DNA of 64,000 nucleotides from Chitinophagales bacterium (GTDB lineage Bacteria; Bacteroidota; Bacteroidia; Chitinophagales; Saprospiraceae), in contig JAFLBP010000034.1 in NCBI GenBank assembly GCA_017303875.1, positions 1 to 64,000 of the forward strand, read 5' to 3'. How positions within the stretch are numbered: the stretch's first letter is position 1; the number at the start of each line of letters is the position of its first letter. Below, piece by piece: positions 17,704 to 25,975 of this stretch. The notes beneath the pieces were generated by a model. The model had not been told where the DNA came from and ran no database searches. It was given only the letters and a program-made list of their open reading frames with translations. Both the position numbers and the translations under genes were made by a program.

Positions 17704-18855
17704 TCACGAATTCCCGCCTGATTTCGCAGGCGCCTGATCGAAGCGAATTACACCCATCAGTTTTTTAGCGCTTTCCGCATTCGAGTAATCGCGCTGAAGC
17801 ATTATACGGCGTTCCTGAATGCGTGCTTCTTCAAAGGGCGCATTCATAAGCGCTTCAATGGTCTGGCGGATCGAGCGTGCGGAATTGCGCACGTAGCAAA
17901 GTGATTGCAGTCCGGAACCACTCACCATATCATCGTTGACGATGCAGAAACGGCCGCGATAAAGCGCATTCACCAATTTTAATTTGATGCCGGATACCTG
18001 AAAACTGACGAGCAGGTTGATATGCGCCTGTTTGATCAGTTCGCTCATTTCCTGTTCGGAAGGGTTTTCCACCAAGCGGATATGCTCAAAACGGGCAACG
18101 GCATCTTTCAGTTTTTTGGAAGGCTCCATGCCGGCAATTACGAAAGGAATATCGAGGTCCCGAAAAACTTCGTCGATCAGCCAAAGTGCAGAGCGTTCGT
18201 TGTCGGGAACGCTTAATTTACCGTGAAACAGCACAAATTCGCCGCGCCCGGTCTGGCTTTCCACCGTTGTATTGGGGTGGAATGGCGGAATCAGGTGCGT
18301 GTTGGCCTTAATCTGGCGGAAATACTCGTAATCGTTGTGCGAGAGCGCGATGACCTCATCGGCGTGCAGTACCACATAGGGTTCGGTGCGTTGCAGCTTG
18401 ATGCTTTCCATAAAGAAGTAGAACTTGCGTTTTACTTCATCGGTGAGCTGTGAAAGGCCCTCATAGTATTGCCATTCCACATTGTGCATGCGCACAATTT
18501 TTTGCCGGTGCCGCAGCTTTTTATGCCATACCATCAGCGAAGTATGCATCCCTTCAAAGAGAATGGGGTAGTTGTCCTGCCGCAAACGGCGCAGCAGTGC
18601 GCGGCTGTTGCGGGTGGTCATAATGAAGGGGAAAATGCTGAGCTGGTATATCAAAGTACGCGGCCGCGGATAATAATGCACCTCATGGCAATAGCGCTCC
18701 AATTCGGGTTGCGGGCTGCGTTCGCCGTATTGGTAGCAGTGCAAAATGATTTTAACCCCCTGAGCATGCAATGCCTTGAGCTGGTTGAAAATCACGATTA
18801 CGCCGCCGTAGTTGGCGGGGTAGGGGATGTCGAAAGATACTATGTGCAAATACAT
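17704..18855 (-). CDS. Glycosyltransferase (GT4-like, GT-B fold)
   Basis: 383 residues from ATG 18855, which lies 22 bases after a -7 box; eight extra upstream codons are unlikely. The N-terminal Rossmann half begins YLHIVSFDIPYPANYGGVIVIFNQLKAL, with the donor/acceptor loop GG typical of GT-B enzymes. The C-terminal half has LFHGKLSVPDNERSALWLIDEVFRDLDIPFVIAGMEPS and ends in a region lacking the classic E-x7-E, replaced by VSGIKLKLVNAL. It likely transfers a sugar onto an envelope glycan, but acceptor and donor are unknown. It is not in a polysaccharide cluster. Confidence 0.72.
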   Translation of the reverse strand: MYLHIVSFDIPYPANYGGVIVIFNQLKALHAQGVKIILHCYQYGERSPQPELERYCHEVHYYPRPRTLIYQLSIFPFIMTTRNSRALLRRLRQDNYPILFEGMHTSLMVWHKKLRHRQKIVRMHNVEWQYYEGLSQLTDEVKRKFYFFMESIKLQRTEPYVVLHADEVIALSHNDYEYFRQIKANTHLIPPFHPNTTVESQTGRGEFVLFHGKLSVPDNERSALWLIDEVFRDLDIPFVIAGMEPSKKLKDAVARFEHIRLVENPSEQEMSELIKQAHINLLVSFQVSGIKLKLVNALYRGRFCIVNDDMVSGSGLQSLCYVRNSARSIRQTIEALMNAPFEEARIQERRIMLQRDYSNAESAKKLMGVIRFDQAPAKSGGNS

Positions 18856-18876
18856 AGAAACAGGATAAACAAGCAG

Positions 18877-18905
18877 CAAATATAGGTGCTTGATCGTTAA
18901 ACCAA
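18877..18905 (-). promoter_or_regulatory. Promoter for the glycosyltransferase gene
   Basis: Minus-strand -7 box TATATTTG at 18884-18877 with a TTG at 18905-18903 (18-base spacer). It supports the start at 18855. Confidence 0.55.
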
Positions 18906-18993
18906 GGATTGCGGCAAAGGGTTTCTATTCGCAAACGAAAAAAAGAGTCGGAAGTCACCATTTTATATGACTTTATTTCCCGACAACCCTGAT

Positions 18994-19001
18994 TACCTTT
19001 G
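18994..19001 (+). promoter_or_regulatory. Bacteroidota -7 box TACCTTTG for the exonuclease gene
   Basis: TACCTTTG 20 bases before the ATG at 19022. Confidence 0.55.
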
Positions 19002-19021
19002 CGTTTCAATCCTTTCCCCGC

Positions 19022-19843
19022 ATGCTTGATTTACAGCTTAACCTCGACCGTGACCTGGTTTTCTTTGATGTTGAAACAACGGGTCTGAATGTTGTCCGCG
19101 ACCGCATTCTTCAGATAGCTCTGGTAAAACATTTTAAAAACGGGCAAGCGCCCGCCGAACTTAGTATGCTCATCAATCCGGGCATTCCGATTTCGGAAGA
19201 ATCCATGATGATTCACGGCATTACGCCCAAAGATCTGGCCAACAAGCCTACTTTCCGGCAGGTCGCCCAGAAAATCTGGGACTTTATCGGCAATGCCGAC
19301 CTTGCCGGCTACAATTCCAATCGTTTTGATGTACCCATGCTGATGGAAGAATTTGCCCGTGTAGGGATGGAGTTCGATATCAGCAAGCGCCGCCTGATTG
19401 ATGTGCAGCGTATATTTTATAAAATGGAGCCCCGAACCCTGAAAGCGGCGTATCGCCTGTATTGCGGGCAGGAACTCACCGATGCCCACGACGCGCTGGC
19501 TGATGTGCGCGCAACGGTGGATGTGTTTAAAGGGCAGTTGAAGATGTATGAAGGAAAAGATATGATTGATGAAGAGGGCAATGTGGTGCCGGCGCCAATC
19601 AAAAACGATATGCAGACCCTGCACACCTTTACCAATGACCTGAATTTCCTGGATGCAACGCAAAAACTGCGGGTGCAGCCCGATGGCAAGGTGGTTTTTA
19701 ATTTCGGCAAATATGTGGGCCAGCCGGTAAAAGAAGTGCTGAAAAAAGACCGCAATTATTTCAACTGGATCATGGAAAAAGAGTTTTCCTCACAATTGAA
19801 GCAAATTGTGCGGAACATGATGAAAACCCTGGATGATGAATAA
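19022..19843 (+). CDS. DnaQ-family 3'-5' exonuclease (DEDDh)
   Basis: 273 residues. ExoI motif VFFDVETTG (Asp16, Glu18), ExoII AGYNSNRFDVPML and ExoIII AHDALADVRATV (His and Asp) make a full DEDDh site at residues about 12-180. A C-terminal segment FNFGKYVGQPVKEVLKKDRNYFNWIMEKEF resembles the small domain at the end of exodeoxyribonuclease X-like proteins. It probably trims 3' DNA ends in repair; it is not clearly the replicative proofreader. Its last 11 bases overlap the start of the MbnP gene, so it may be co-transcribed with the copper cassette. Confidence 0.85.
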   Translation: MLDLQLNLDRDLVFFDVETTGLNVVRDRILQIALVKHFKNGQAPAELSMLINPGIPISEESMMIHGITPKDLANKPTFRQVAQKIWDFIGNADLAGYNSNRFDVPMLMEEFARVGMEFDISKRRLIDVQRIFYKMEPRTLKAAYRLYCGQELTDAHDALADVRATVDVFKGQLKMYEGKDMIDEEGNVVPAPIKNDMQTLHTFTNDLNFLDATQKLRVQPDGKVVFNFGKYVGQPVKEVLKKDRNYFNWIMEKEFSSQLKQIVRNMMKTLDDE

Positions 19844-20678
19844 ATTCGTCTTGAAAATTGGCGTTTTTGCCACTTTTTTATTGTTTTTAATAAGTCAGGC
19901 AGCCTGTTATGCCGACAAAGAAGGCTGTTTAGACATTGCAGCCGTCAATTTTGATGCAGCTGCCGACAAAGACTGTTGCTGCCAGTATCCGAAATTGGTT
20001 TTTAACGTACAACAAATTTACGGCGACAGCGGCGAGTACGCCGCAGGCAAAGTATATCCCGGCCTGAACGGGCATCTGTTCCGGATACAGCAGGTACATT
20101 TTTACTTGTCGGATGCCCGGATGCTGCGGCAGGGGCAGGCGTTTTTCACTACCGACAGTTTGAATTTCAGCAGCTTTGGGGCGACACAAAGTGATACGAT
20201 CACGCAGCGCCTGCGCAATGATTTTTTGTTGCTGAGTCGCGCCGCCTTTACTTATACAATAGGTTCCTTTCGGGAAATCGGCGACTTTGATGAAGTGCGG
20301 GTACGCCTTGGCTTGCCTGCCGAAGCGCAAAAAGTAATTGCCACGCGCGCACCTGCGGGCAATGTGCTGGGTGTACAGGCAGATAGTTTGTGGTATGGTT
20401 TCGACAAAGGTTACGTCTGGGCGCAAATGATCGTAGTGCGCGACAGCGCTGCTGCAACCAAACCGGATACCCTGTCGTTTACAGCTGCCGAGCTGGGCGA
20501 GCGCTATCTCATCGGCAATGGTGTGTTTAGTCACGAAGCCGGGAAAAATTTTGTGATAAACTTGCAGGCGGATTATCAGCAGCTTTTTGAAAATGTCGAT
20601 TGGGTAGCGGGTAATCCGGCCAGCTGGAAGCCGGTAATTGTCGCAAATCTGCAAAATGTGTTTAGTTTTTCTCCCTGA
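19833..20678 (+). CDS. MbnP family copper-binding-type lipoprotein (first copy)
   Basis: 281 residues with a lipoprotein-type signal (LISQAAC). Then comes CLDIAAVNFDAAADKDCCCQYP, a degenerate copy of the Bacteroidota cysteine motif that usually reads C-x-DPxAxNYD...C. The main part shows MbnP features: LVFNVQQIYGDSG, a LNGHLFRIQQVHFYLSDARML block, and SLWYGFDKGYVWAQMIV. MbnP proteins are periplasmic partners of the di-haem enzyme MbnH, which oxidises a Trp of MbnP to kynurenine and so creates a copper site. This copy overlaps the upstream exonuclease gene and precedes a second MbnP. Confidence 0.72.
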   Translation: MMNKFVLKIGVFATFLLFLISQAACYADKEGCLDIAAVNFDAAADKDCCCQYPKLVFNVQQIYGDSGEYAAGKVYPGLNGHLFRIQQVHFYLSDARMLRQGQAFFTTDSLNFSSFGATQSDTITQRLRNDFLLLSRAAFTYTIGSFREIGDFDEVRVRLGLPAEAQKVIATRAPAGNVLGVQADSLWYGFDKGYVWAQMIVVRDSAAATKPDTLSFTAAELGERYLIGNGVFSHEAGKNFVINLQADYQQLFENVDWVAGNPASWKPVIVANLQNVFSFSP

Positions 20679-20749
20679 TTTAGGCACACCTTTGCAGTGT
20701 AGCAACGGGCTGCGCGCCGCTGTACCACTCATTAAAAAATACCATCAAC

Positions 20750-21514
20750 ATGCGTAAACTACTTTCTCTGATAGCCCTCTCCGGCCTGTTCATTTTCAGC
20801 GCCTGTGAGGAAAAAACAGACCCCTCTCTTGTTTCCGACGTGGACGTCCGTTTTCATGCTCAATACGACGGGCAGGAGCTGAAAAAAAGCACCAACCTGC
20901 TTTATGAAAACAGCGTTCCATTAAATTTTGAAATTCTTACCCTCTACATCAGCGACGTTTTTCTGCTGAAAGGCACGGAAAAGGTAAAACTCATTGATGT
21001 GGAGTACCTCGATTTTACACCTACCGATGCGCAGGGCAGCAGTACCGCTTCGCCAGCATTTACCTACCGGGATATTCCCAACGGGGAGTATACGGGAATA
21101 CAGATTGGTTTTGGATTGCGCCGCAATCTGAATGATAAAAAACCGAGCGATTTCGCAGCCGGTCACCCGCTGGCCCGTGAAAATGAATACTGGTTGGGCT
21201 GGAACAGCTATATTTTTGCAAAGATTCAGGGCAAAGCCGATGGTGATAAAAACGGCAGCCTCGAAACCGGTATCATTTACCACTGCGGCGCCGACGGCAC
21301 CTATACAGAAGCAACCTTCACACAACCCATTACAATCAGCGACAGCCGTAAATCCTTAGATATCAATATTGATTTCAAGAAAATTTTCCGGCAGGCCGAC
21401 GGCAGTATGTTCGATATTCTTGCCAACCCCATCACGCACAGCAATCCGAATAACCTGACCGTTGCAACTGCGATCATGCAAGGTTTTCCGCGCGGAACGG
21501 AAATTGTCCAGTAA
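20750..21514 (+). CDS. MbnP family lipoprotein (second copy)
   Basis: 254 residues, lipobox FIFSAC (Cys19). It has the MbnP order: VDVRFHAQYDGQEL, LNFEILTLYISDVFLL, YRDIPNGEYTGIQIGFGLRRNLNDKKPSDF, then ENEYWLGWNSYIFAKIQGKAD. The Trp-rich WLGWNSYIF block is close to the strongly conserved Trp motif of the family. It lies 11 bases before the MbnH-like gene and is the more canonical of the two copies, so it is the best candidate for the modified partner. Identity to the first copy appears low, so this is not a recent duplication. Confidence 0.82.
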   Translation: MRKLLSLIALSGLFIFSACEEKTDPSLVSDVDVRFHAQYDGQELKKSTNLLYENSVPLNFEILTLYISDVFLLKGTEKVKLIDVEYLDFTPTDAQGSSTASPAFTYRDIPNGEYTGIQIGFGLRRNLNDKKPSDFAAGHPLARENEYWLGWNSYIFAKIQGKADGDKNGSLETGIIYHCGADGTYTEATFTQPITISDSRKSLDINIDFKKIFRQADGSMFDILANPITHSNPNNLTVATAIMQGFPRGTEIVQ

Positions 21515-21525
21515 AGTAAACTGAT

Positions 21526-22701
21526 ATGCGTACGATAAATGTTTACAAGGGTTTAGCTTTGGCGGCGGTGCTCCTGGTGGCGCTTTCACAATGCACCCCT
21601 GACGATGATCCGGTTAAAACGCCGGGCGACCTGCTGGCTTACCCCTACAACCCGGAACCGTACAACATCGTTAAACCCGATCATTTTCCGGCAATTGAAG
21701 TGCCGGCAGATAATCCGATGACGCAGGCCGGTGTACAGTTGGGGCGTCGTTTGTTTTATGACCCGATTTTGTCGGGCGACAGTACCATGTCCTGTGCGTC
21801 CTGTCATTTTCCGGAAATCAGTTTTACGGATGCCAAAGCTGTTTCAACGGGCATCGATGGTATTGCCGGGCGGCGCAGCGCCATGTCTTTGCTTAATATT
21901 GCCTATGTAAAAGCCGGTTTGTTCTGGGATGGTCGGGCCAAAACCCTTGAAGATCAGGCCCTGTTGCCGGTAGAAGACCCGATTGAGCTGCACACATCGT
22001 GGGTAAATGTGGTGGATAAGCTTAAAAAGCACCCCGAATACCCCAAGTTGTTTCGGGCAGCCTTCGGGATAGAGGATCGCTCTGAGATGACCAAAGAACT
22101 CGCTGCCAAGGCTATGGCGCAATTTGAGCGCATCCTCATCAGCAGCGGTAACTCCAAGTACGATCGCTTTAAGTTCAAGGGAGAAACCTGGTTGTTTGAC
22201 GATGATGAAATTGACGGTTTTGCCATGTTTTTTGAGGAGTCGGTTAATTTAAACCTGAACCTCCCTGATGCCCAATGTTTCCATTGTCATGGCGGCATTA
22301 CCATGACCGGCAACGTGTATTTCAGCAACGGGCTTGATGCCGTCAACAGTTTTCAGGACTATACCGACAAAGGCCGCGGCCTGATTGTCAATGATTCAAC
22401 CAAAAACGGGCTGTTTCGCTCGCCAACCCTGCGCAATATTGCCCTCACGGCGCCTTATATGCACGATGGCCGCTTCCAGACCCTGGAGCAGGTGCTCGAT
22501 CATTACGGCAACCACGGCAAAAGCAGGGTGCCTTATCAGGATGTGCTGATTGAGCAGGTAGGATTTCCGATTGCCGGCAGTAATCCCTTGAAATACACTA
22601 CCCTGACAACCTCGCACAAAAACAAGATTATCAAGTTTTTACATACCCTGACGGATACGAGTTTTGTTAATAATCCGGATATTCAGAATCCGTTTAAATG
22701 A
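21526..22701 (+). CDS. MbnH-like di-haem cytochrome c peroxidase family protein
   Basis: 391 residues with a lipoprotein signal (VALSQC, Cys23). Haem sites are CASCH (90-94) and CFHCH (251-255). Family blocks GRRLFYDPILSGDSTMSCASCH, GLFWDGRAKTLEDQAL and APYMHDGRFQTLEQVLDHYG are intact. Its position directly after two MbnP genes makes MbnH (tryptophan oxidation of MbnP) the leading assignment, rather than simple peroxidase. Periplasmic. Its 3' end overlaps the convergent APH gene by 19 bases. Confidence 0.85.
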   Translation: MRTINVYKGLALAAVLLVALSQCTPDDDPVKTPGDLLAYPYNPEPYNIVKPDHFPAIEVPADNPMTQAGVQLGRRLFYDPILSGDSTMSCASCHFPEISFTDAKAVSTGIDGIAGRRSAMSLLNIAYVKAGLFWDGRAKTLEDQALLPVEDPIELHTSWVNVVDKLKKHPEYPKLFRAAFGIEDRSEMTKELAAKAMAQFERILISSGNSKYDRFKFKGETWLFDDDEIDGFAMFFEESVNLNLNLPDAQCFHCHGGITMTGNVYFSNGLDAVNSFQDYTDKGRGLIVNDSTKNGLFRSPTLRNIALTAPYMHDGRFQTLEQVLDHYGNHGKSRVPYQDVLIEQVGFPIAGSNPLKYTTLTTSHKNKIIKFLHTLTDTSFVNNPDIQNPFK

Positions 22702-23726
22702 TCCCGTAACAGCTGAAAAAGCCGGATTTGATTGCGCGCCCGCACGAGGTTGTGTCCGGGATATTTGATTTTATAGTATCGGTCGCCGGCCAGATGATCG
22801 CTAAAAAAGCGCAAGGCCTGTTCCCCGACAATCCACAGGGCGCCAGTGTTGAGATATTGCCGCTCGGTTTCCCGGAGCACATCCTGTAAGGGCTCCAGGA
22901 AACCGGTGCGCAGGTTTTCCAGAATTTCTACCCTTATTTGCATGGCTTCAGTATCCGGGTCGTCTTCGTACTGATTGGAAGCCGCCGTGCGTACCAGATC
23001 GCCGAAGTCGGAGAGTAAAACGCCGGGCATTAAGGTATCCAGGTCAATGATGGCGACCGCTTTTCCGCTATCCTTGTCCAAGAGGACGTTGCCGCTTTTG
23101 GTGTCGTTGTGGGTGACGCGAAGGGGCACTGCTCCCGACTGTTTCAGGGCATGGATCTTTTCAAAAATCGGCAGCATGGCGGCAATGGCTTCGGTTTCCG
23201 CAATACATTCGGCCCTTCTGCCGACGGGGTCGGCCTGTAAAATTTGCTGGTAGGCATTCCAGCGTTTCAGGGTATCGTGAAAGCCGGGCAGCGTTTCCCG
23301 GAGTTCAGTGGCCGGAAAATTGAATAAAGCGCGGGAAAACGAGCCGTATCCACGGGCGATTTCAAACGCTTCGTCTGCGTCTTTGACCGCATCCGGCGTA
23401 TAAATATTCCCGATCATGGGGAAAGCGCGCCAATAATTGCCATCCGAATCGCGGAGCAGGTTTTGACCAGTGCTGGTAAGCAGCGGCGCCGGTGTGTATA
23501 TTTCCGTATTCTGTGTATTTAAAAACCGGCACACCTTATCTATGTTGTGCATGACTGCTTCCGGCTCGGTAAAAATCAAGTGGTTGAGGCGTTGCAGCAC
23601 CATATCCTGCTGGCCCTCACAGGCAACTGCATAGGTATCGTTGATGTTGCCCTGTCCCAGCGCGCTTATGGAAAGTACCTTGCTGCCGGGCGGCAAAAAT
23701 TCGAGTGCGAGCGTGTGCAGTGGCAT
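22683..23726 (-). CDS. APH-fold small-molecule kinase (N-acetylhexosamine kinase-like)
   Basis: 347 residues. The aminoglycoside phosphotransferase fold is clear: catalytic loop RVTHNDTKSGNVLL and metal-binding IDLDTLMPGVLLSDFGD. The wording QGNINDTYAV near the N-terminus and DLVRTAASN after the DFGD match proteins annotated as N-acetylhexosamine 1-kinase or mucin-desulfatase-type kinases in Bacteroidota. It would phosphorylate a sugar or similar small alcohol in the cytoplasm. No partner sugar genes are adjacent. It is convergent with and overlaps the MbnH-like gene by 19 bases. Confidence 0.78.
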   Translation of the reverse strand: MPLHTLALEFLPPGSKVLSISALGQGNINDTYAVACEGQQDMVLQRLNHLIFTEPEAVMHNIDKVCRFLNTQNTEIYTPAPLLTSTGQNLLRDSDGNYWRAFPMIGNIYTPDAVKDADEAFEIARGYGSFSRALFNFPATELRETLPGFHDTLKRWNAYQQILQADPVGRRAECIAETEAIAAMLPIFEKIHALKQSGAVPLRVTHNDTKSGNVLLDKDSGKAVAIIDLDTLMPGVLLSDFGDLVRTAASNQYEDDPDTEAMQIRVEILENLRTGFLEPLQDVLRETERQYLNTGALWIVGEQALRFFSDHLAGDRYYKIKYPGHNLVRARNQIRLFQLLRDHLNGF

Positions 23727-23947
23727 AAAATCAGGGCGATATTATTGGCTAAAAAACAAGTTGCCGCGAATGTACATCATGTGCACAACACCTTAGTGGC
23801 AAAACGCTAAAACACGCGGAAACCGCTCCATTCATCTGCCAAATCGCTCCATTTATCCAAGTATTTTTACAGGTGTATAAAGGTGCATTAACCTTGCACC
23901 ATTACTCGCAAAGGGTATTTCTCATTGCATCAAAACAAGTTGAAGTT

Positions 23948-25414
23948 ATGAATAATAATGGTGCTACACCGAACAAAAGCCGTATCTGGATTTTTATTGG
24001 CTTGGGCGTATTAGCCCTGTTGGTCGTATTTGCAGTCATCAAAGCCCGTTCCAAACCTAAAGGGGAGTTGATTACCGCAGAAAAGGTGGAAAAACGCACC
24101 TTGCGCGAAATGGTCAGCGCCAGCGGAAAAATATTCCCGGAAACGGAAGTAAAAATCAGCTCGGATGTATCCGGTGAAATCGTTGAGTTGTATGTAGAAG
24201 AAGGCGATACCGTAAAAGCCGGACAAATTCTGGCAAAAATACGCCCCGATGAATATCAAAGTGCCGTAGAGCAAGGGGAGGCGGCCCTGAACAGCGCGCG
24301 TTCCCAGCGCGACATCAGCAGCTCCAATGCAAAAAGTTCGGAAGCACAACTCGAACAATTGCGCGCTGATCGCGCAAGAGCCGCCTCTCAATTAGAAGTG
24401 GCGCGCAACAGCCATGCCCGCAACGAACGCCTGCGCAAAGACGGTGTTATCTCCGAATCTGAATTTGAAACTTCGCTCAACAGCCTCCGCGCTGCCGAAA
24501 GTGCATTGGCTGCTGCCGATGCTATTATCCGCTCTTCGGAAAATAGTCTGAAATCGGCAAAAGAAAACATCAATGTATCCGGATTTGGCATCAACAGTGC
24601 CAACGCCCGCTTGAAAGAACTGCGCACCAGTTTGCAAAAAACCATACTCGTCGCCCCCATGAATGGTATCATCAGTAAGCTCAACGTAGAAAAAGGTGAG
24701 CGTGTGGTAGGTACCCTGCAAATGACCGGTACGGAAGTAATGCGTATTGCCGACCTCAGCCGCATGGAAGTGCAGGTAGAGGTAAGTGAAAATGATATTT
24801 TAAAAGTAAAACTCGGCGACGATGCCGATATTGAGGTAGATGCCTATCTGGGCCGTAAGTTTAAGGGTAAAGTGACCGAAATCGGTAACTCCGCCAGTAA
24901 TGTTGGCGCTACTGCCGCCGCCGCCGCCCTGAATACCGATCAGGTAACCAACTTCATTGTCAAGATTCGTATGGATGCGGCTTCTTATGCCGATTTGCTC
25001 GGCGCCAACAAACGCTTCCCTTTCCGCCCCGGTATGTCGGCAGCTGTCGATATTTACACGCAAGTGGCTGAAGGTGTTATTAGTGTGCCCATTATTTCGG
25101 TTACAGCCAAAGACAACAAACCGGAAGAGAAACCCGGGGATAAAAAGGATGAGGACAAGATGCCGTCGAACAAGCAAAAAGACAACAGTAAACCTGTTGA
25201 AATCAAAGAAGTTGTTTTTGTAGTGAGCGGCGATACCGTGGGTGTCCGGGAAGTAAAAACCGGCATTCAGGACAATGATTTCATTGAAATTAAAGAGGGG
25301 TTGCAGGAAGGAGACGTTGTGGTGACCGGCCCTTACTCCGCTATTGCCCGTAAACTCAAGGGTGGTACAAAAATTCAGTTGGACGAGAAAAAGAAGGCCA
25401 AAGAAAAAGAGTAG
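23948..25414 (+). CDS. RND/ABC efflux periplasmic adaptor (HlyD/MacA-like)
   Basis: 488 residues from ATG 23948; the longer frame adds 25 codons without a plausible signal. One N-terminal membrane segment (about residues 13-31) is followed by a lipoyl half (VKISSDVSGEIVELYVEEGDTVKAGQILAKI), a long Ala/Ser/Glu-rich coiled-coil hairpin (about 85-190), the second lipoyl half (TILVAPMNGIISKLNVEKGERVVG) and beta-barrel domains. A charged linker rich in Lys, Glu and Asp near residues 385-415 interrupts the C-terminal domain. No permease or outer-membrane channel gene is adjacent, so its pump partner lies elsewhere. Confidence 0.88.
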   Translation: MNNNGATPNKSRIWIFIGLGVLALLVVFAVIKARSKPKGELITAEKVEKRTLREMVSASGKIFPETEVKISSDVSGEIVELYVEEGDTVKAGQILAKIRPDEYQSAVEQGEAALNSARSQRDISSSNAKSSEAQLEQLRADRARAASQLEVARNSHARNERLRKDGVISESEFETSLNSLRAAESALAAADAIIRSSENSLKSAKENINVSGFGINSANARLKELRTSLQKTILVAPMNGIISKLNVEKGERVVGTLQMTGTEVMRIADLSRMEVQVEVSENDILKVKLGDDADIEVDAYLGRKFKGKVTEIGNSASNVGATAAAAALNTDQVTNFIVKIRMDAASYADLLGANKRFPFRPGMSAAVDIYTQVAEGVISVPIISVTAKDNKPEEKPGDKKDEDKMPSNKQKDNSKPVEIKEVVFVVSGDTVGVREVKTGIQDNDFIEIKEGLQEGDVVVTGPYSAIARKLKGGTKIQLDEKKKAKEKE

Positions 25415-25421
25415 GACTGTA

Positions 25422-25429
25422 TACCTTTG
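25422..25429 (+). promoter_or_regulatory. Bacteroidota -7 box TACCTTTG, apparently leaderless start
   Basis: The box ends only 4 bases before the ATG at 25434, so initiation at the usual distance would fall on or next to the start codon. Confidence 0.5.
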
Positions 25430-25433
25430 CCCC

Positions 25434-25970
25434 ATGTTACAGGAAAATATACCTACCGAGTCAACGGAGTCGCTGCCCGGCAACGGCCACGCGCATACCC
25501 GCTTGCTCTCGTCGAATAGTACTTTGCTTTGGAAAATGGTAATCCCGGTATTTTTCGGGGTTATTCTGGCCGGCTTCATGCTGACTTTTCTGCTCACTCC
25601 GACAGAAGATATTTATCTCAGCATGATGCCGGTTTGGGCCGCCCGCGTTTTAGCGATTGTGCTTTTTGGGGTCTGGGTGGCGTTTGTCGCGCGCCGATTG
25701 TGGCGTCTCAAACGGGTTGAGGCCAATGAAACCCACCTTTATGCCAGCGATTACTGGACGACCGTTCGCTACCCGTGGACGGATGTGGCGGGTTGGAGTG
25801 AGTCGAGATTATTGGGCAAACGCATTGTTATCATGCACCTGCATGCGCCCGGCCGTTTTGGGAAGCAATTACCTTTTTTGCCCTCATCGCTCTATAAAGA
25901 ATGGAAGGCAGAGCAGGAAGCGCCGTCTGCATCATCGGAATCTCCTTCCGATACGGCCAATTTATCCTGA
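25434..25970 (+). CDS. Hypothetical membrane protein with PH-like tail
   Basis: 178 residues from ATG 25434, chosen over an upstream in-frame start that lies inside the adaptor gene. Two membrane segments (about residues 36-60 and 68-88) are followed by a cytoplasmic domain with LYASDYWTTVRYPWTDVAGWSESRLLGKRIVIMHL, the strand-rich pattern of bacterial PH-like domains. Function unknown. It follows the efflux adaptor by 19 bases but has its own -7 box. Its end is 5 bases from that of the convergent next gene. Confidence 0.65.
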   Translation: MLQENIPTESTESLPGNGHAHTRLLSSNSTLLWKMVIPVFFGVILAGFMLTFLLTPTEDIYLSMMPVWAARVLAIVLFGVWVAFVARRLWRLKRVEANETHLYASDYWTTVRYPWTDVAGWSESRLLGKRIVIMHLHAPGRFGKQLPFLPSSLYKEWKAEQEAPSASSESPSDTANLS

Positions 25971-25975
25971 TTTTT

